The notes beneath the pieces are model-generated. The model searched no databases. It was not told where the DNA came from and saw nothing but the letters and a program-made list of their open reading frames with translations. From CAZBLP01 sp964492825 (GTDB lineage Bacteria > DYJV01): DNA of 30,207 bases. Positions 7,013-15,296 of the stretch are shown here, in pieces; the first letter of the stretch is position 1, and each line of letters starts with the position of its first letter. The position numbers and the translations under genes were made by a program. The stretch lies in the NCBI GenBank assembly GCA_964492825.1, contig CAZBLP010000024.1, forward strand, positions 1 to 30,207, given 5' to 3'.

Positions 7013-8710
7013 ATGAAAAACGGAGCTCAAATATTATTGGAATGCCTTAAATTGGAAGGTGTAAAGCATATTTTCGGTTATCCTGGCGGAGCGGTTATTA
7101 ATATTTATGATTCATTGCCTGATTATGATATGGCTCATATTTTAGTGAGACATGAGCAGGCTGCTGTTCATGCAGCTGACGGATATGCAAGAGCCACAGG
7201 AAATGTAGGTGTATGCCTGGTTACTTCAGGTCCCGGAGCTACCAATACTGTTACAGGTATTGCCACAGCATATATGGATTCTATACCGTTAGTTGTATTC
7301 AGCGGTCAGGTGCCAACTAAGCTTATTGGCAATGATGCTTTTCAGGAAGCTGATATTGTGGGAATGACAAGGCCTTGCACCAAACATAGCTATCTTGTTA
7401 AAGATGTAAAAGAGCTGCCGAGAATTGTGAAAGAAGCTTTCTATCTTGCAAATAGCGGCAGAAAGGGGCCTGTGCTTGTTGATCTTCCCAAAGATGTTCT
7501 TGTTGCCAAGATGAAAGATTTTTCTTATCCTGAGCAAATTAATATTATGGGTTACAAGCCTACTTATGAATGTCACATAAGACAAATTCAAAAAGCACTT
7601 AATGAAATTTTAATGTCAAAAAAACCTCTTATCTACATTGGCGGAGGAGTTATTTTATCTGATGCTTCGTATGAATTAAGAGAATTTGTTGAAAAAACAG
7701 GCATTCCTGTTACATCAACATTAATGGGGCTTGGAGCTTATCCGTCTTCCAGCGGATTTTTTCTCGGAATGCTTGGTATGCATGGAACATATGCTGCAAA
7801 TATGGCAGTAACAGACAGTGATATAATTATAGCTATTGGAGCAAGATTTGATGACAGGGTTACAGGCAAAATAGATGAATTTGCTCCTAATGCTAAAATT
7901 ATTCATATAGATATTGATCCTACTTCCATTAGTAAAAATGTTGTTGTGGATATACCAATAGTCGGAGATGCAAAGGATGCTTTAATGAAATTCAATACTT
8001 TGCTTTCTGATGATTTTTCCGGAAAATTAAAAGAATTTAAAAAAACTCTGAAAAATTGGTATGAAAAGATTGACGAATGGAAAATCAAGCATAAATTAAA
8101 TTATGACAATAAGAGCAGCAGCATAAAACCGCAATATGTAATTGAGAAAATTTATGAAATTACCAAAGGCGATGCTATTATTGCAACAGAAGTGGGACAG
8201 AATCAAATGTGGACAGCTCAATTTTACCCGTTTGAATATCCCAGGACATTTCTTACTTCAGGTGGTTTAGGTACAATGGGATACGGTTTTCCTGCTGCAA
8301 TTGGTGCTCAAGTGGCTTTTCCAGATAAAACAGTTGTTGATATTGCAGGTGACGGAAGTATACAGATGAATATTCAGGAGCTTGCCACTGCTATTCAGTT
8401 TAAACTTCCAATAAAGATAATTATTTTGAACAATAATTATCTTGGAATGGTAAGACAGTGGCAGGAGTTGTTTTTTAATAAAAATTATTCGGAAACAGTT
8501 ATGGAGGTTGTGCCTGATTTTGTGAAATTAGCCGAAAGTTACGGAGCTAAAGGATATACAGGTAGTAAAAAGGAAGATGTTGAGCCTATTTTAAAGGAAG
8601 CATTAATGTCAGACAGGTTGGTTATTGTTGATTTTCATGTTGAAAGAGAAGAAAATGTTTATCCAATGGTTCCAGCAGGTGCGCCAATTAGCAAGATGTT
8701 ATTAGTATAG
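7013..8710 (+). CDS. ilvB: Acetolactate synthase, catalytic (large) subunit
   Basis: This enzyme uses thiamine diphosphate to condense two pyruvates to acetolactate, or pyruvate with 2-oxobutyrate, the first common step to valine, leucine and isoleucine. The product has 565 residues. The N-terminal PYR domain has FGYPGGAVINIYD and the catalytic Glu48 in RHEQAAVHAADGYAR. The C-terminal TPP motif starts at GDGS (446-449) and ends at NNN (473-475), followed by YLGMVRQWQ, which is typical of biosynthetic AHAS. FAD-binding middle-domain residues (GARFDDRVTG) are present. AGAAGGAGAG lies 8 nt before the ATG. The usual partner, the regulatory subunit ilvN, is not downstream: clpX begins 8 nt after the stop, and no ACT-domain gene appears in the window. 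Confidence 0.97.
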   Translation: MKNGAQILLECLKLEGVKHIFGYPGGAVINIYDSLPDYDMAHILVRHEQAAVHAADGYARATGNVGVCLVTSGPGATNTVTGIATAYMDSIPLVVFSGQVPTKLIGNDAFQEADIVGMTRPCTKHSYLVKDVKELPRIVKEAFYLANSGRKGPVLVDLPKDVLVAKMKDFSYPEQINIMGYKPTYECHIRQIQKALNEILMSKKPLIYIGGGVILSDASYELREFVEKTGIPVTSTLMGLGAYPSSSGFFLGMLGMHGTYAANMAVTDSDIIIAIGARFDDRVTGKIDEFAPNAKIIHIDIDPTSISKNVVVDIPIVGDAKDALMKFNTLLSDDFSGKLKEFKKTLKNWYEKIDEWKIKHKLNYDNKSSSIKPQYVIEKIYEITKGDAIIATEVGQNQMWTAQFYPFEYPRTFLTSGGLGTMGYGFPAAIGAQVAFPDKTVVDIAGDGSIQMNIQELATAIQFKLPIKIIILNNNYLGMVRQWQELFFNKNYSETVMEVVPDFVKLAESYGAKGYTGSKKEDVEPILKEALMSDRLVIVDFHVEREENVYPMVPAGAPISKMLLV

Positions 8711-8718
8711 GAGGTTAT

Positions 8719-9972
8719 ATGAATCATATGGACAGAAAGTGGATTAAATGTTCTTTTTGTGAAAGAGACGAAAGAGCAGTTAGGAAGCTTATAGAAGGGC
8801 CTAATGGCGTATTTATTTGTGATAAATGTGTTTCTCTGTGCAAAGAGATAATTTCATCTGAGCTTGAAAAAGAGAAAATAGAAGATTTAAAAAAAGTATT
8901 GCTTAAACCTGCTGATATAAAAAAGCAGTTAGACGAATATGTTATAGGACAAGAAGAAGCTAAAAGAAAACTGGCAGTAGCTGTTTACAATCATTATAAA
9001 AGGATAAATTATAAAAAAGATGTGGAAAACGAAGAAGACATAGAAATAGAAAAGAGCAACATCCTGTTAATAGGACCCACAGGTTGTGGCAAAACATTGC
9101 TTGCAGGAACTTTGGCAAGACTTTTGGACGTGCCTTTTGCCATTGCAGATGCAACAACTTTAACAGAAGCAGGATATGTTGGAGAAGATGTTGAAAATGT
9201 TCTTGTAAACCTTTTTCAAGCAGCAAATTATGATATTGAAAAAACAGAAAAAGGCATTATCTATATTGATGAAATAGATAAAATAGCAAGAAAATCATAC
9301 AGCCCTTCAATTACAAGAGATGTTTCAGGAGAAGGTGTTCAACAGGCGCTTCTTAAAATTTTGGAAGGCACAATATCAAATATACCGCCAAAAGGCGGAA
9401 GAAAACATCCTAACCAGGAATTTATAAAAATAGATACCACTAATATACTGTTTATTGTTGGAGGAGCTTTTGTAGGGTTGGAGGAAATAATAGAAAGACG
9501 TCTTGGAGAAAAAAGCATTGGTTTTCAGGGAAAGCCTCGTAGCAATAAGGAAAAATTAAAAGAAGGAATATTAAAAAAACTTGAGCCTGAAGACCTCATT
9601 CATTACGGGCTTATTCCCGAATTAGTGGGAAGGATTCCTGTTGTTGCAACTTTACAGGATTTGGATGAAGATGCTTTGGTGAGAATATTGGTTGAGCCTA
9701 AAAATTCAGTAATAAAGCAGTACCAGAAATTACTGGAATTTGACAATGTTAAATTAAATTTTTCAGACAGTGCTTTAAGAGAAATTGCAAGAAAGACAAT
9801 TGAAAGAAAAACAGGTGCAAGAGGTTTAAGAGCAATAGTGGAATCCATAATGACTGATATAATGTTTGAAGTTCCGTCTAAATCAAATGTTAGAGAAATA
9901 ATTATTAATGAGGAAGTTGTAAAAAATCAAAGCCAGCCTATTTTTATCTATGAAGAGAGTAAAATAGCATAA
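8719..9972 (+). CDS. clpX: ATP-dependent Clp protease ATP-binding subunit ClpX
   Basis: This AAA+ unfoldase delivers substrates to ClpP. The product has 417 residues. The N-terminal zinc-binding domain has Cys11, Cys14, Cys34 and Cys37. Walker A is GPTGCGKT (119-126), with Cys where most relatives have Ser. Walker B is IIYIDEIDKIA. The pore loop GYVGEDVE, the RKH loop in GGRKHP, and the ClpP-docking IGF-type loop (SIGFQGKP) are all present. The sensor/arginine region includes ELVGRIPVVA and TGARGLRAI. AGGAGG (8709-8714) overlaps the ilvB stop and places the ATG at 8719. A second in-frame ATG at 8728 is also possible. In many bacteria the order is tig-clpP-clpX-lon; here clpP is absent from the upstream side and replaced by ilvB. 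Confidence 0.98.
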   Translation: MNHMDRKWIKCSFCERDERAVRKLIEGPNGVFICDKCVSLCKEIISSELEKEKIEDLKKVLLKPADIKKQLDEYVIGQEEAKRKLAVAVYNHYKRINYKKDVENEEDIEIEKSNILLIGPTGCGKTLLAGTLARLLDVPFAIADATTLTEAGYVGEDVENVLVNLFQAANYDIEKTEKGIIYIDEIDKIARKSYSPSITRDVSGEGVQQALLKILEGTISNIPPKGGRKHPNQEFIKIDTTNILFIVGGAFVGLEEIIERRLGEKSIGFQGKPRSNKEKLKEGILKKLEPEDLIHYGLIPELVGRIPVVATLQDLDEDALVRILVEPKNSVIKQYQKLLEFDNVKLNFSDSALREIARKTIERKTGARGLRAIVESIMTDIMFEVPSKSNVREIIINEEVVKNQSQPIFIYEESKIA

Positions 9973-10005
9973 TTATAATTCAAATTTTAGGAACATTGTT
10001 CATTT

Positions 10006-10043
10006 GAGAGTCCGGGCCTCAAAATGAGGCTCCTGAAATAACA
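10006..10043. repeat. hairpin-forming intergenic repeat between clpX and lon
   Basis: GCCTCA (10016-10021) pairs with TGAGGC (10025-10030) around an AAA loop and can extend to GG/UC (10014-10032). It shares the CCTCAAAATGA core with the element at 765-805 and is also flanked by an AGTCC motif. There is no T-run after it on the plus strand, so it is not a standard terminator. In a clpX-lon transcript it could act as an attenuator or mRNA stabiliser. Confidence 0.4.
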
Positions 10044-10141
10044 AATTTGCAGAGTTTACAAGATAGTATAGAGTTTCCTTATCGACAAATGTCTAAAACT
10101 ACCGCTGATTTTATCCATTTATTTAAAGTAGGAGTGAATTT

Positions 10142-12565
10142 ATGAAATACCCTTATTTGCCTTTAAGAGATTTTGTTTTATTGCCAGGACAAAAAGAAAC
10201 ATTATTTTTCGGCAGGAAAAAGTCAATAGCAGCTCTGGAATATGCCATAGAAGAAAACAGGTTAATTGTAATTTCAACGCAGAAAAATCCAAAAGAGAGC
10301 AATCCTGATATGCAGGGTATATTTTTAAGAGGTGTTACAGTAGAAATAAAACAGATAGTTAAGTTAACTGACGGTACATTTAAAGTTATGCTTGTTGGTC
10401 TTAATCTGTTTAATATTGAAAAATTCTATAATGAAAAAATTCTATATGTTGAAGGTAATGTTATAAAAGAAGTTTACAATTGGGATAAAAACAAAACAGA
10501 AGTAGAAGCTGTAATGAGGAATATTATTACAATTTTCCAGAAATATGCCAAATTAGATCCTGCAATAAATATTGAAGATGTAATTGATATTGTTTCAACA
10601 GATAATCCTTATAAATTATGTTATGAAATAGGAGCAAAACTGAATCTGAAAGTTAAAGAAAAGCAGGCGCTACTTGAAATGGAAACCATTACAGAGAAGT
10701 TGGAGCATATTTATGCAATGTTAAGCTCTGAAATAGAGATTATACAAATTGATAAAAAAATAAAAGAAAAGGTTAAAAACCAGATTTCCAAAAATCATAA
10801 AGAATTCTATTTACAAGAACAGCTTAATGCCATTCAGAATGAATTGGGTATAAAAGCTGATCCCAAATCCGATATTCTGGAATTGGAAAAAAAGTTAAAT
10901 AATCTTAAATTAACCGAGGAAGCAAGAAATAAGGTAAATGAAGAATTAAAAAAATTAAAACTAAGCCATCCTGCATCAGGTGAAACTACTATTATTAGAA
11001 ATTATCTGGAATGGATTGTGGAAATTCCATGGCAGAAATTTACTGAAGATGAAAAAAATCTTAACAATGTTGAAGATATTTTGGATGAAGACCATTACGG
11101 ACTTGAAAAAGTAAAGGATAGAATAGTTGAATATATTGCTGTGAAATTGCTTTCCAAATCAAACAATTCACCTATCTTATGCTTTGTTGGTCCTCCTGGA
11201 GTCGGTAAAACTTCTCTTGGCAAATCAATAGCAAGGGCATTAAAGAGAAATTTTGTGAGAATGTCATTAGGCGGAGTAAAAGATGAAGCTGAAATAAGAG
11301 GGCACAGAAGGACATACTTGGGAGCATTGCCCGGTAAAATCATACATGGCATGAAAAAAGCCAAATCATCAAATCCTGTTTTTCTTCTTGACGAAATAGA
11401 TAAAGTAAGCTCTGATTACAGAGGCGACCCTGCTTCAGCACTTCTTGAAGTATTGGACCCTGAGCAGAATCACACTTTTAATGACCATTATCTGTCCATT
11501 GATTATGATTTGTCAAATGTTTTCTTTATTGCAACTGCAAATTACATTGAAAATATTCCCGCTCCTCTCAGAGACAGAATGGAGATTATTAAACTGGAGG
11601 GATATACTGAATTTGAAAAACTTGAAATTGCAAAACAATACCTTATACCTAATTTGTTGACAGACACAGGGCTAAAAGGAAAGATTGACGTTAAGTTCAG
11701 TGAAGAAGCTATTCTTTCCATTATAAGACATTATACAAGGGAAGCAGGAGTGAGAAATTTAAAAAGAGAGATAGAAAAGGTTCTGCGGAAAATTGCAAAA
11801 TTTTATATAAAAGGTGAGATAAAGTCAAATAGCAAAATTATTACAAAGAAAAACATCAGCAAGTACTTAGGAGTTGAAAAATATAGAGACAACAATAATA
11901 AAAAAGTATCAAAAGTAGGTGTGACAAACGGACTTGCATGGACTCAGGCTGGCGGAGAAATTTTATCAATAGAAGTTTCTGTTGTAAAAGGCAACGGCCA
12001 GGTACAGATTACAGGCAAACTTGGAGAGGTAATGCAGGAATCTGTCAGAACAGCTCTTACTTATGTAAGAACAAGGGCAGATATATTCGGTTTAATAGAT
12101 GATTTCTACAAGCATTTAGATTTTCATATTCATGTGCCTGAAGGTGCTGTACCAAAGGACGGACCTTCTGCCGGCATTACCATAGCAACATCCATAGTGT
12201 CTGCATTAACCGGAATTCCTGTAAAATCAAATATTGCAATGACAGGTGAGATTACTTTAAGAGGCGGGATTCTGCCTATTGGCGGATTAAAGGAAAAGCT
12301 GTTAGCTGCAAGGAGAAATGGCATTACTGATGTTATTGTGCCTGCAAAAAACAGCCCTGACATGGAAGAAGTGCCTTCTGAAATATTAAACGGAATAAAT
12401 ATAATTCCTATGGACAGTATGGATAATGTAATAATAGAAGCTCTTGATTTGGATGATATTCAGAAAGAAAAAATGGAAAATGAAATAGAAGGTGGAACAT
12501 TGCATAGAAAAATAGCCAAATTAATAAGGCGAGACTATTTTTTAAATTCTATTTCAAAGCATTAG
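10142..12565 (+). CDS. lon: ATP-dependent protease Lon (La)
   Basis: This cytosolic AAA+ serine protease degrades misfolded and regulatory proteins. The product has 807 residues, slightly longer than E. coli Lon. The N-terminal LAN substrate domain starts PYLPLRDFVLLPGQ. A helical linker includes KNHKEFYLQEQLNAIQNELG. Walker A GPPGVGKT is at 350-357 and Walker B is PVFLLDEIDK. The C-terminal protease domain has the catalytic dyad Ser676 in PKDGPSAGIT and Lys719 in GGLKEKLLAA. Spacing of the dyad (43 residues) is as in E. coli (Ser679/Lys722). A GGAGTG motif precedes the ATG by about 5 nt. The 169-nt gap after clpX has a hairpin repeat but no CIRCE element and no clear sigma32 promoter, so heat-shock control is not evident here. 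Confidence 0.98.
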   Translation: MKYPYLPLRDFVLLPGQKETLFFGRKKSIAALEYAIEENRLIVISTQKNPKESNPDMQGIFLRGVTVEIKQIVKLTDGTFKVMLVGLNLFNIEKFYNEKILYVEGNVIKEVYNWDKNKTEVEAVMRNIITIFQKYAKLDPAINIEDVIDIVSTDNPYKLCYEIGAKLNLKVKEKQALLEMETITEKLEHIYAMLSSEIEIIQIDKKIKEKVKNQISKNHKEFYLQEQLNAIQNELGIKADPKSDILELEKKLNNLKLTEEARNKVNEELKKLKLSHPASGETTIIRNYLEWIVEIPWQKFTEDEKNLNNVEDILDEDHYGLEKVKDRIVEYIAVKLLSKSNNSPILCFVGPPGVGKTSLGKSIARALKRNFVRMSLGGVKDEAEIRGHRRTYLGALPGKIIHGMKKAKSSNPVFLLDEIDKVSSDYRGDPASALLEVLDPEQNHTFNDHYLSIDYDLSNVFFIATANYIENIPAPLRDRMEIIKLEGYTEFEKLEIAKQYLIPNLLTDTGLKGKIDVKFSEEAILSIIRHYTREAGVRNLKREIEKVLRKIAKFYIKGEIKSNSKIITKKNISKYLGVEKYRDNNNKKVSKVGVTNGLAWTQAGGEILSIEVSVVKGNGQVQITGKLGEVMQESVRTALTYVRTRADIFGLIDDFYKHLDFHIHVPEGAVPKDGPSAGITIATSIVSALTGIPVKSNIAMTGEITLRGGILPIGGLKEKLLAARRNGITDVIVPAKNSPDMEEVPSEILNGINIIPMDSMDNVIIEALDLDDIQKEKMENEIEGGTLHRKIAKLIRRDYFLNSISKH

Positions 12566-12599
12566 AAATCTCCTTAGCATTAATTTGCCAAGGAGATTT
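12566..12599 (+). terminator. Rho-independent terminator after lon
   Basis: A perfect 10-bp inverted repeat, AAATCTCCTT (12566-12575) and AAGGAGATTT (12590-12599), surrounds a 14-nt loop that can add GCA/TGC pairing. It begins right after the lon stop codon and is followed by a T-rich tract. Lon and trxA converge here. The tail on the minus strand is shorter, so it is mainly a terminator for the plus strand, with possible use by trxA. Confidence 0.8.
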
Positions 12600-12608
12600 T
12601 ATATATTT

Positions 12609-12935
12609 TTACAAAACTTTTTCAATTAATTCTTTAAGTTGTTCTTTTGCAACCAAGCCTACGGATTGTTCAACCACTTTTCCGTTTTTAAAAAATAGCA
12701 CAGTGGGAATACCTTTTATCCCATATTCCATAGCTGTTTTCTGGTTCTCATCAACATTCAATTTACAGATATTGATTTTATCTGAATATTCTTCTGCTAT
12801 ATCTTCAATAACCGGAGCAAGTGCAAGGCATGGGCCACACCATGATGCCCAGAAATCAACCATTGAGGGCTTATCTCCGTTTAAAACAATCTCTTGAAAA
12901 GAATCATCTGTAACATGAATAACTTTTTCACTCAT
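12609..12935 (-). CDS. trxA: Thioredoxin
   Basis: This is a general cytosolic dithiol reductant. The product has 108 residues and a single thioredoxin fold. The active site is WCGPC (Trp32, Cys33, Cys36). The structural features PVIEDIAEEY and the cis-proline in KGIPTVLFFKNG are also as in TrxA. The length is typical, and there is no signal peptide. The ATG has a strong AGGAGGAGG about 7 nt upstream. It is the last gene of a minus-strand cluster with a cysteine desulfurase, a polyprenyl diphosphate synthase and the UGA-containing small membrane protein, whose stop lies 16 nt upstream of this ATG. That neighbour is a plausible redox partner, but this is inference. Confidence 0.97.
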   Translation of the reverse strand: MSEKVIHVTDDSFQEIVLNGDKPSMVDFWASWCGPCLALAPVIEDIAEEYSDKINICKLNVDENQKTAMEYGIKGIPTVLFFKNGKVVEQSVGLVAKEQLKELIEKVL

Positions 12936-12951
12936 AAATGCCTCCTCCTTT

Positions 12952-13113
12952 TTAATGCTTGTTTGATATTAAGAAACCTAAAATACCTCCAATAAGTCCC
13001 ATAACCCAAATGGGAAACTGAGTGCAAGCTCAGCCGCTTTTTAATTTTTTTAAAATAAATCCATAAAGGATTCCCAATATAATTCCTGCTAATATATAGA
13101 GTAAAGGATTAAT
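12952..13113 (-). CDS. Candidate selenoprotein: small two-helix membrane protein with in-frame UGA
   Basis: I read this as one 53-residue gene. The first 27 codons (13113-13033) encode a hydrophobic segment, LLYILAGIILGILYGFIL, then KKLKSG. Codon 28 is TGA (13032-13030). The same frame continues with ACTQFP, a second hydrophobic helix, WVMGLIGGILGFLI, and SNKH, stopping at TAA 12954-12952. If the UGA is selenocysteine, the product has a U-A-C (UxC) redox pair between two membrane helices. A SECIS-like hairpin follows the UGA. The frame fills the gap exactly between the polyprenyl synthase stop and the trxA ribosome binding site. The start is unusual: GGAGG (13125-13121) is 7 nt before an ATT at 13113. 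A TTG at 13077 with AGGA upstream is an alternative. The layout recalls DUF6132-like small membrane proteins, from memory. A stop-codon pseudogene is the main alternative. Confidence 0.6.
12995..13019 (-). promoter_or_regulatory. SECIS-like hairpin downstream of the UGA
   Basis: Ten nucleotides after the UGA the RNA can form AGU/ACU (3 bp), then two bulged U on the 5' side, CCCAU/AUGGG (5 bp), and a UUGGGUU loop containing GU. Bacterial SECIS elements, as in E. coli fdhF, have a short lower stem about 11 nt after UGA, a bulged U on the 5' side, and a GU in the apical loop. The GU here is 25-26 nt after the UGA, within the usual range. A competing CCCA/TGGG pairing is possible. Confidence 0.55.
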
Positions 13114-13114
13114 T

Positions 13115-14092
13115 TTAAAACCTCCTTTTTACAATAAAATCAGCTAAGTTTAAAAGATTTGTTTTTATTTTGCTGTGTTTGAAACCGCTTAAACTTGCTT
13201 TTGCTTTATTAATATAATTATTGGCGCTTTCAATGGTCTCTTCTATGCCTCTGTTATTTATAACAAAGTTTTTTAAAAAATCTATTTCCTGCTCAGTGTG
13301 ATTATCCTTAAAAAATATTTCTTTTGCTCTTTCATATTCTTCTTTAATAGTAGAATTTTTTAAAGCTGAAATTAAAGGCAGGGTAACTTTGCCTTCTTCC
13401 ATGTCAGTGCCGATTTTTTTGCCAAGTTCCTTGTTAGTGGATATATAATCAAGTGCATCGTCAACTAACTGAAAGGCTATTCCTATGTTTTTGCCGAAAC
13501 TGTTAAGCTTTTTCCTAACCTCTATGCTTTGCTGTCCCAGTATGGCTCCGATTTCACATGCTGCTGAAAAAAGTACAGCTGTTTTTTTATCAATAATTTT
13601 AAAATATTCGTCAATTGATGTATTAATATCACCTGTTTTAACCAATTCAAAAATTTCACCTTGAGCCAAATCTCCTGTGGCATTGGATAGAAGGTGTAAA
13701 ATATCCAAATTCTTACATCCCACCATTAATATAAAAGCTTTGGCAAACAGGAAATCTCCAACAAGAACACTTGCTTCATTACCCCAAATGGAATTTGCAG
13801 ACTTTTTGCCTCGTCTCAAAGTGGAATTATCCACAACATCATCGTGAAGAAGGGTAGCTGTATGAATATATTCAACAGCAACAGACAGCGGAATTCTTTC
13901 TTCTCCTGTGTAGTTGAAAAGTTTGCATGACAAGAGTAAAAGCGCAGGCCTAAGCCTTTTACCGCCGCTACCTAAAATATGACTGCAAATAGTGGGGATA
14001 AGCTTTATATCACTGTCCAAATTTTGAAAAATGGAATCTTCAACTTTTTGCAAATCTTCTGATATTAAAGAAAATAAATCAGCAATATCCAT
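13115..14092 (-). CDS. Polyprenyl (octaprenyl-type) diphosphate synthase
   Basis: This trans-isoprenyl diphosphate synthase extends allylic diphosphates with IPP, most likely to make a quinone side chain. The product has 325 residues. GKRLRP is at 44-49. The first Asp-rich motif, DDVVD, is at 84-88 and the second, DDALD, at 211-215. RRG follows the first motif at 93-95. Small residues (THE AT pair in HTATLL) before the first motif favour a long-chain product, so IspB/HepT-like is more likely than geranyl or farnesyl synthase, but chain length cannot be set from sequence alone. The start ATG at 14092 has no obvious ribosome binding site, which is unusual here. It lies 43 nt after the cysteine desulfurase gene. 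Its last codons, AGG AGG TTT TAA, carry the ribosome binding site of the next small gene. Confidence 0.9.
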   Translation of the reverse strand: MDIADLFSLISEDLQKVEDSIFQNLDSDIKLIPTICSHILGSGGKRLRPALLLLSCKLFNYTGEERIPLSVAVEYIHTATLLHDDVVDNSTLRRGKKSANSIWGNEASVLVGDFLFAKAFILMVGCKNLDILHLLSNATGDLAQGEIFELVKTGDINTSIDEYFKIIDKKTAVLFSAACEIGAILGQQSIEVRKKLNSFGKNIGIAFQLVDDALDYISTNKELGKKIGTDMEEGKVTLPLISALKNSTIKEEYERAKEIFFKDNHTEQEIDFLKNFVINNRGIEETIESANNYINKAKASLSGFKHSKIKTNLLNLADFIVKRRF

Positions 14093-14135
14093 AGAAGTAA
14101 TATATATTAAAAAAAAATTTATGTAAAGTTTAATC

Positions 14136-15296
14136 TTAAATTTTTTCAGGTGAAAAATTCCTTAATTTTTTAACCCAATAGATAATTCGCTCAGCAGCAA
14201 ACATTACATCTTCATTTTTTGAATAATCTCCGACACTGACTCTTATTGAGCTTAAAGCTTCAAGTTTTGTTTTTCCCATGGCTTTTAATACATGAGAATA
14301 AGATTCTTTGTGCGATGCGCAAGCTGAACCTGCTGAAACAGCTATACCTTCTATTGACAATGCTTTGATTAATGCTGAAGTTTCTATGGTTTTAAAACAA
14401 ATATTGGAAGTGTTAACAAGCCTGTTGTTAATATCACCGTTAATAGAGATATTTTCCAAATTTTCAAATAAGGTTTTTTCAAAATCATCTCTTAATTTTT
14501 TTATATTTTTATAATTCTGATTTTTAAAATTTTCAATAATAATTTCAGCTGCTTTTCCCAAACCTACTATGTACGGGACATTTTCAGTTCCGCTGCGTAA
14601 TCCCCTTTCTTGTCCGCCGCCATGTATCATAGGTTCTAAAATGCTGTGTTTTCTTATAAACAAAATGCCTATGCCTTTGGGACAATAAACCTTGTGGCCT
14701 GAAATGGATAGAAAATCCACTTTCAAATTGCTCAAATCCATATTTTCTTTGCCATAAGCCTGTACAGCGTCAGTATGAAAGGGTATATTGTATTTTTGTG
14801 CAATTTCAGAAAGCTCTTTAATGGGAAAGATAACGCCTGTTTCATTGTTTGCTGTCATAATTGAGATAAGAACGGTATTTTCATTAATGGAATTTTCAAA
14901 TTCCTCAATATCCAGATTCCCATTTGAATCAACATTTAAATATGTAACTTTTATTCCATGTTTTTCCAGAAATTTGCAGGTTTCAAGAACAGCAGGGTGC
15001 TCTACTTTTGTTGTAATAATATGCCCGGTTTTTTTTCCTGAAGTTAGAGCTGACATTTTAATAACCCAGTTATTGCTTTCAGTGCCGCAGGATGTAAAGT
15101 ATATTTCATCTGCATTGCAATTTAAAGATTTTGCAATATTTTTACGTGCAGTTTCAATATCCTGGTTTATAGATTCACCTGCCCAATGAACACTTGAAGG
15201 ATTACCCCATTTTGATATGAAATAAGGCTTCATAGCTTCAAATATTTCAGGCAATACCGGAGTGGTGGCATTATAATCAAGATAAATTTTCTTCAA
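14136..15296 (-). CDS. Cysteine desulfurase, NifS/IscS type
   Basis: This PLP enzyme releases sulfane sulfur from cysteine for iron-sulfur cluster and thionucleoside synthesis. Members can also act on selenocysteine. The product has 386 residues. YLDYNATTP opens the protein. The PLP lysine is Lys202 in SISGHKVYCPKG. Asp and Gln ligands lie in HTDAVQAYG. The mobile active-site loop has Cys326 in SAGSACASHKES, the short-loop arrangement of NifS/IscS rather than SufS. The start is TTG at 15296, supported by AGGAGG with 6-nt spacing and an MKKIYLDYNATTP N-terminus. It is the first gene of the cluster leading to thioredoxin. No IscU, IscR or NifU is adjacent. A strong promoter and a structured leader lie upstream. 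Confidence 0.95.
   Translation of the reverse strand: MKKIYLDYNATTPVLPEIFEAMKPYFISKWGNPSSVHWAGESINQDIETARKNIAKSLNCNADEIYFTSCGTESNNWVIKMSALTSGKKTGHIITTKVEHPAVLETCKFLEKHGIKVTYLNVDSNGNLDIEEFENSINENTVLISIMTANNETGVIFPIKELSEIAQKYNIPFHTDAVQAYGKENMDLSNLKVDFLSISGHKVYCPKGIGILFIRKHSILEPMIHGGGQERGLRSGTENVPYIVGLGKAAEIIIENFKNQNYKNIKKLRDDFEKTLFENLENISINGDINNRLVNTSNICFKTIETSALIKALSIEGIAVSAGSACASHKESYSHVLKAMGKTKLEALSSIRVSVGDYSKNEDVMFAAERIIYWVKKLRNFSPEKI

Noticed and set aside
9973..10141. A heat-shock promoter or CIRCE operator before lon
   Set aside because: No TTAGCACTC inverted repeat and no CTTGAA/CCCCAT pair are present; a TATAGA near 10068 lacks a properly spaced -35.
12952..13113. Ordinary pseudogene or two separate mini-genes in the UGA region
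   Set aside because: Kept as the main alternative but not preferred: one frame spans the gap, helices on both sides are clean, the second half lacks its own ribosome binding site, and a SECIS-like hairpin is correctly placed.
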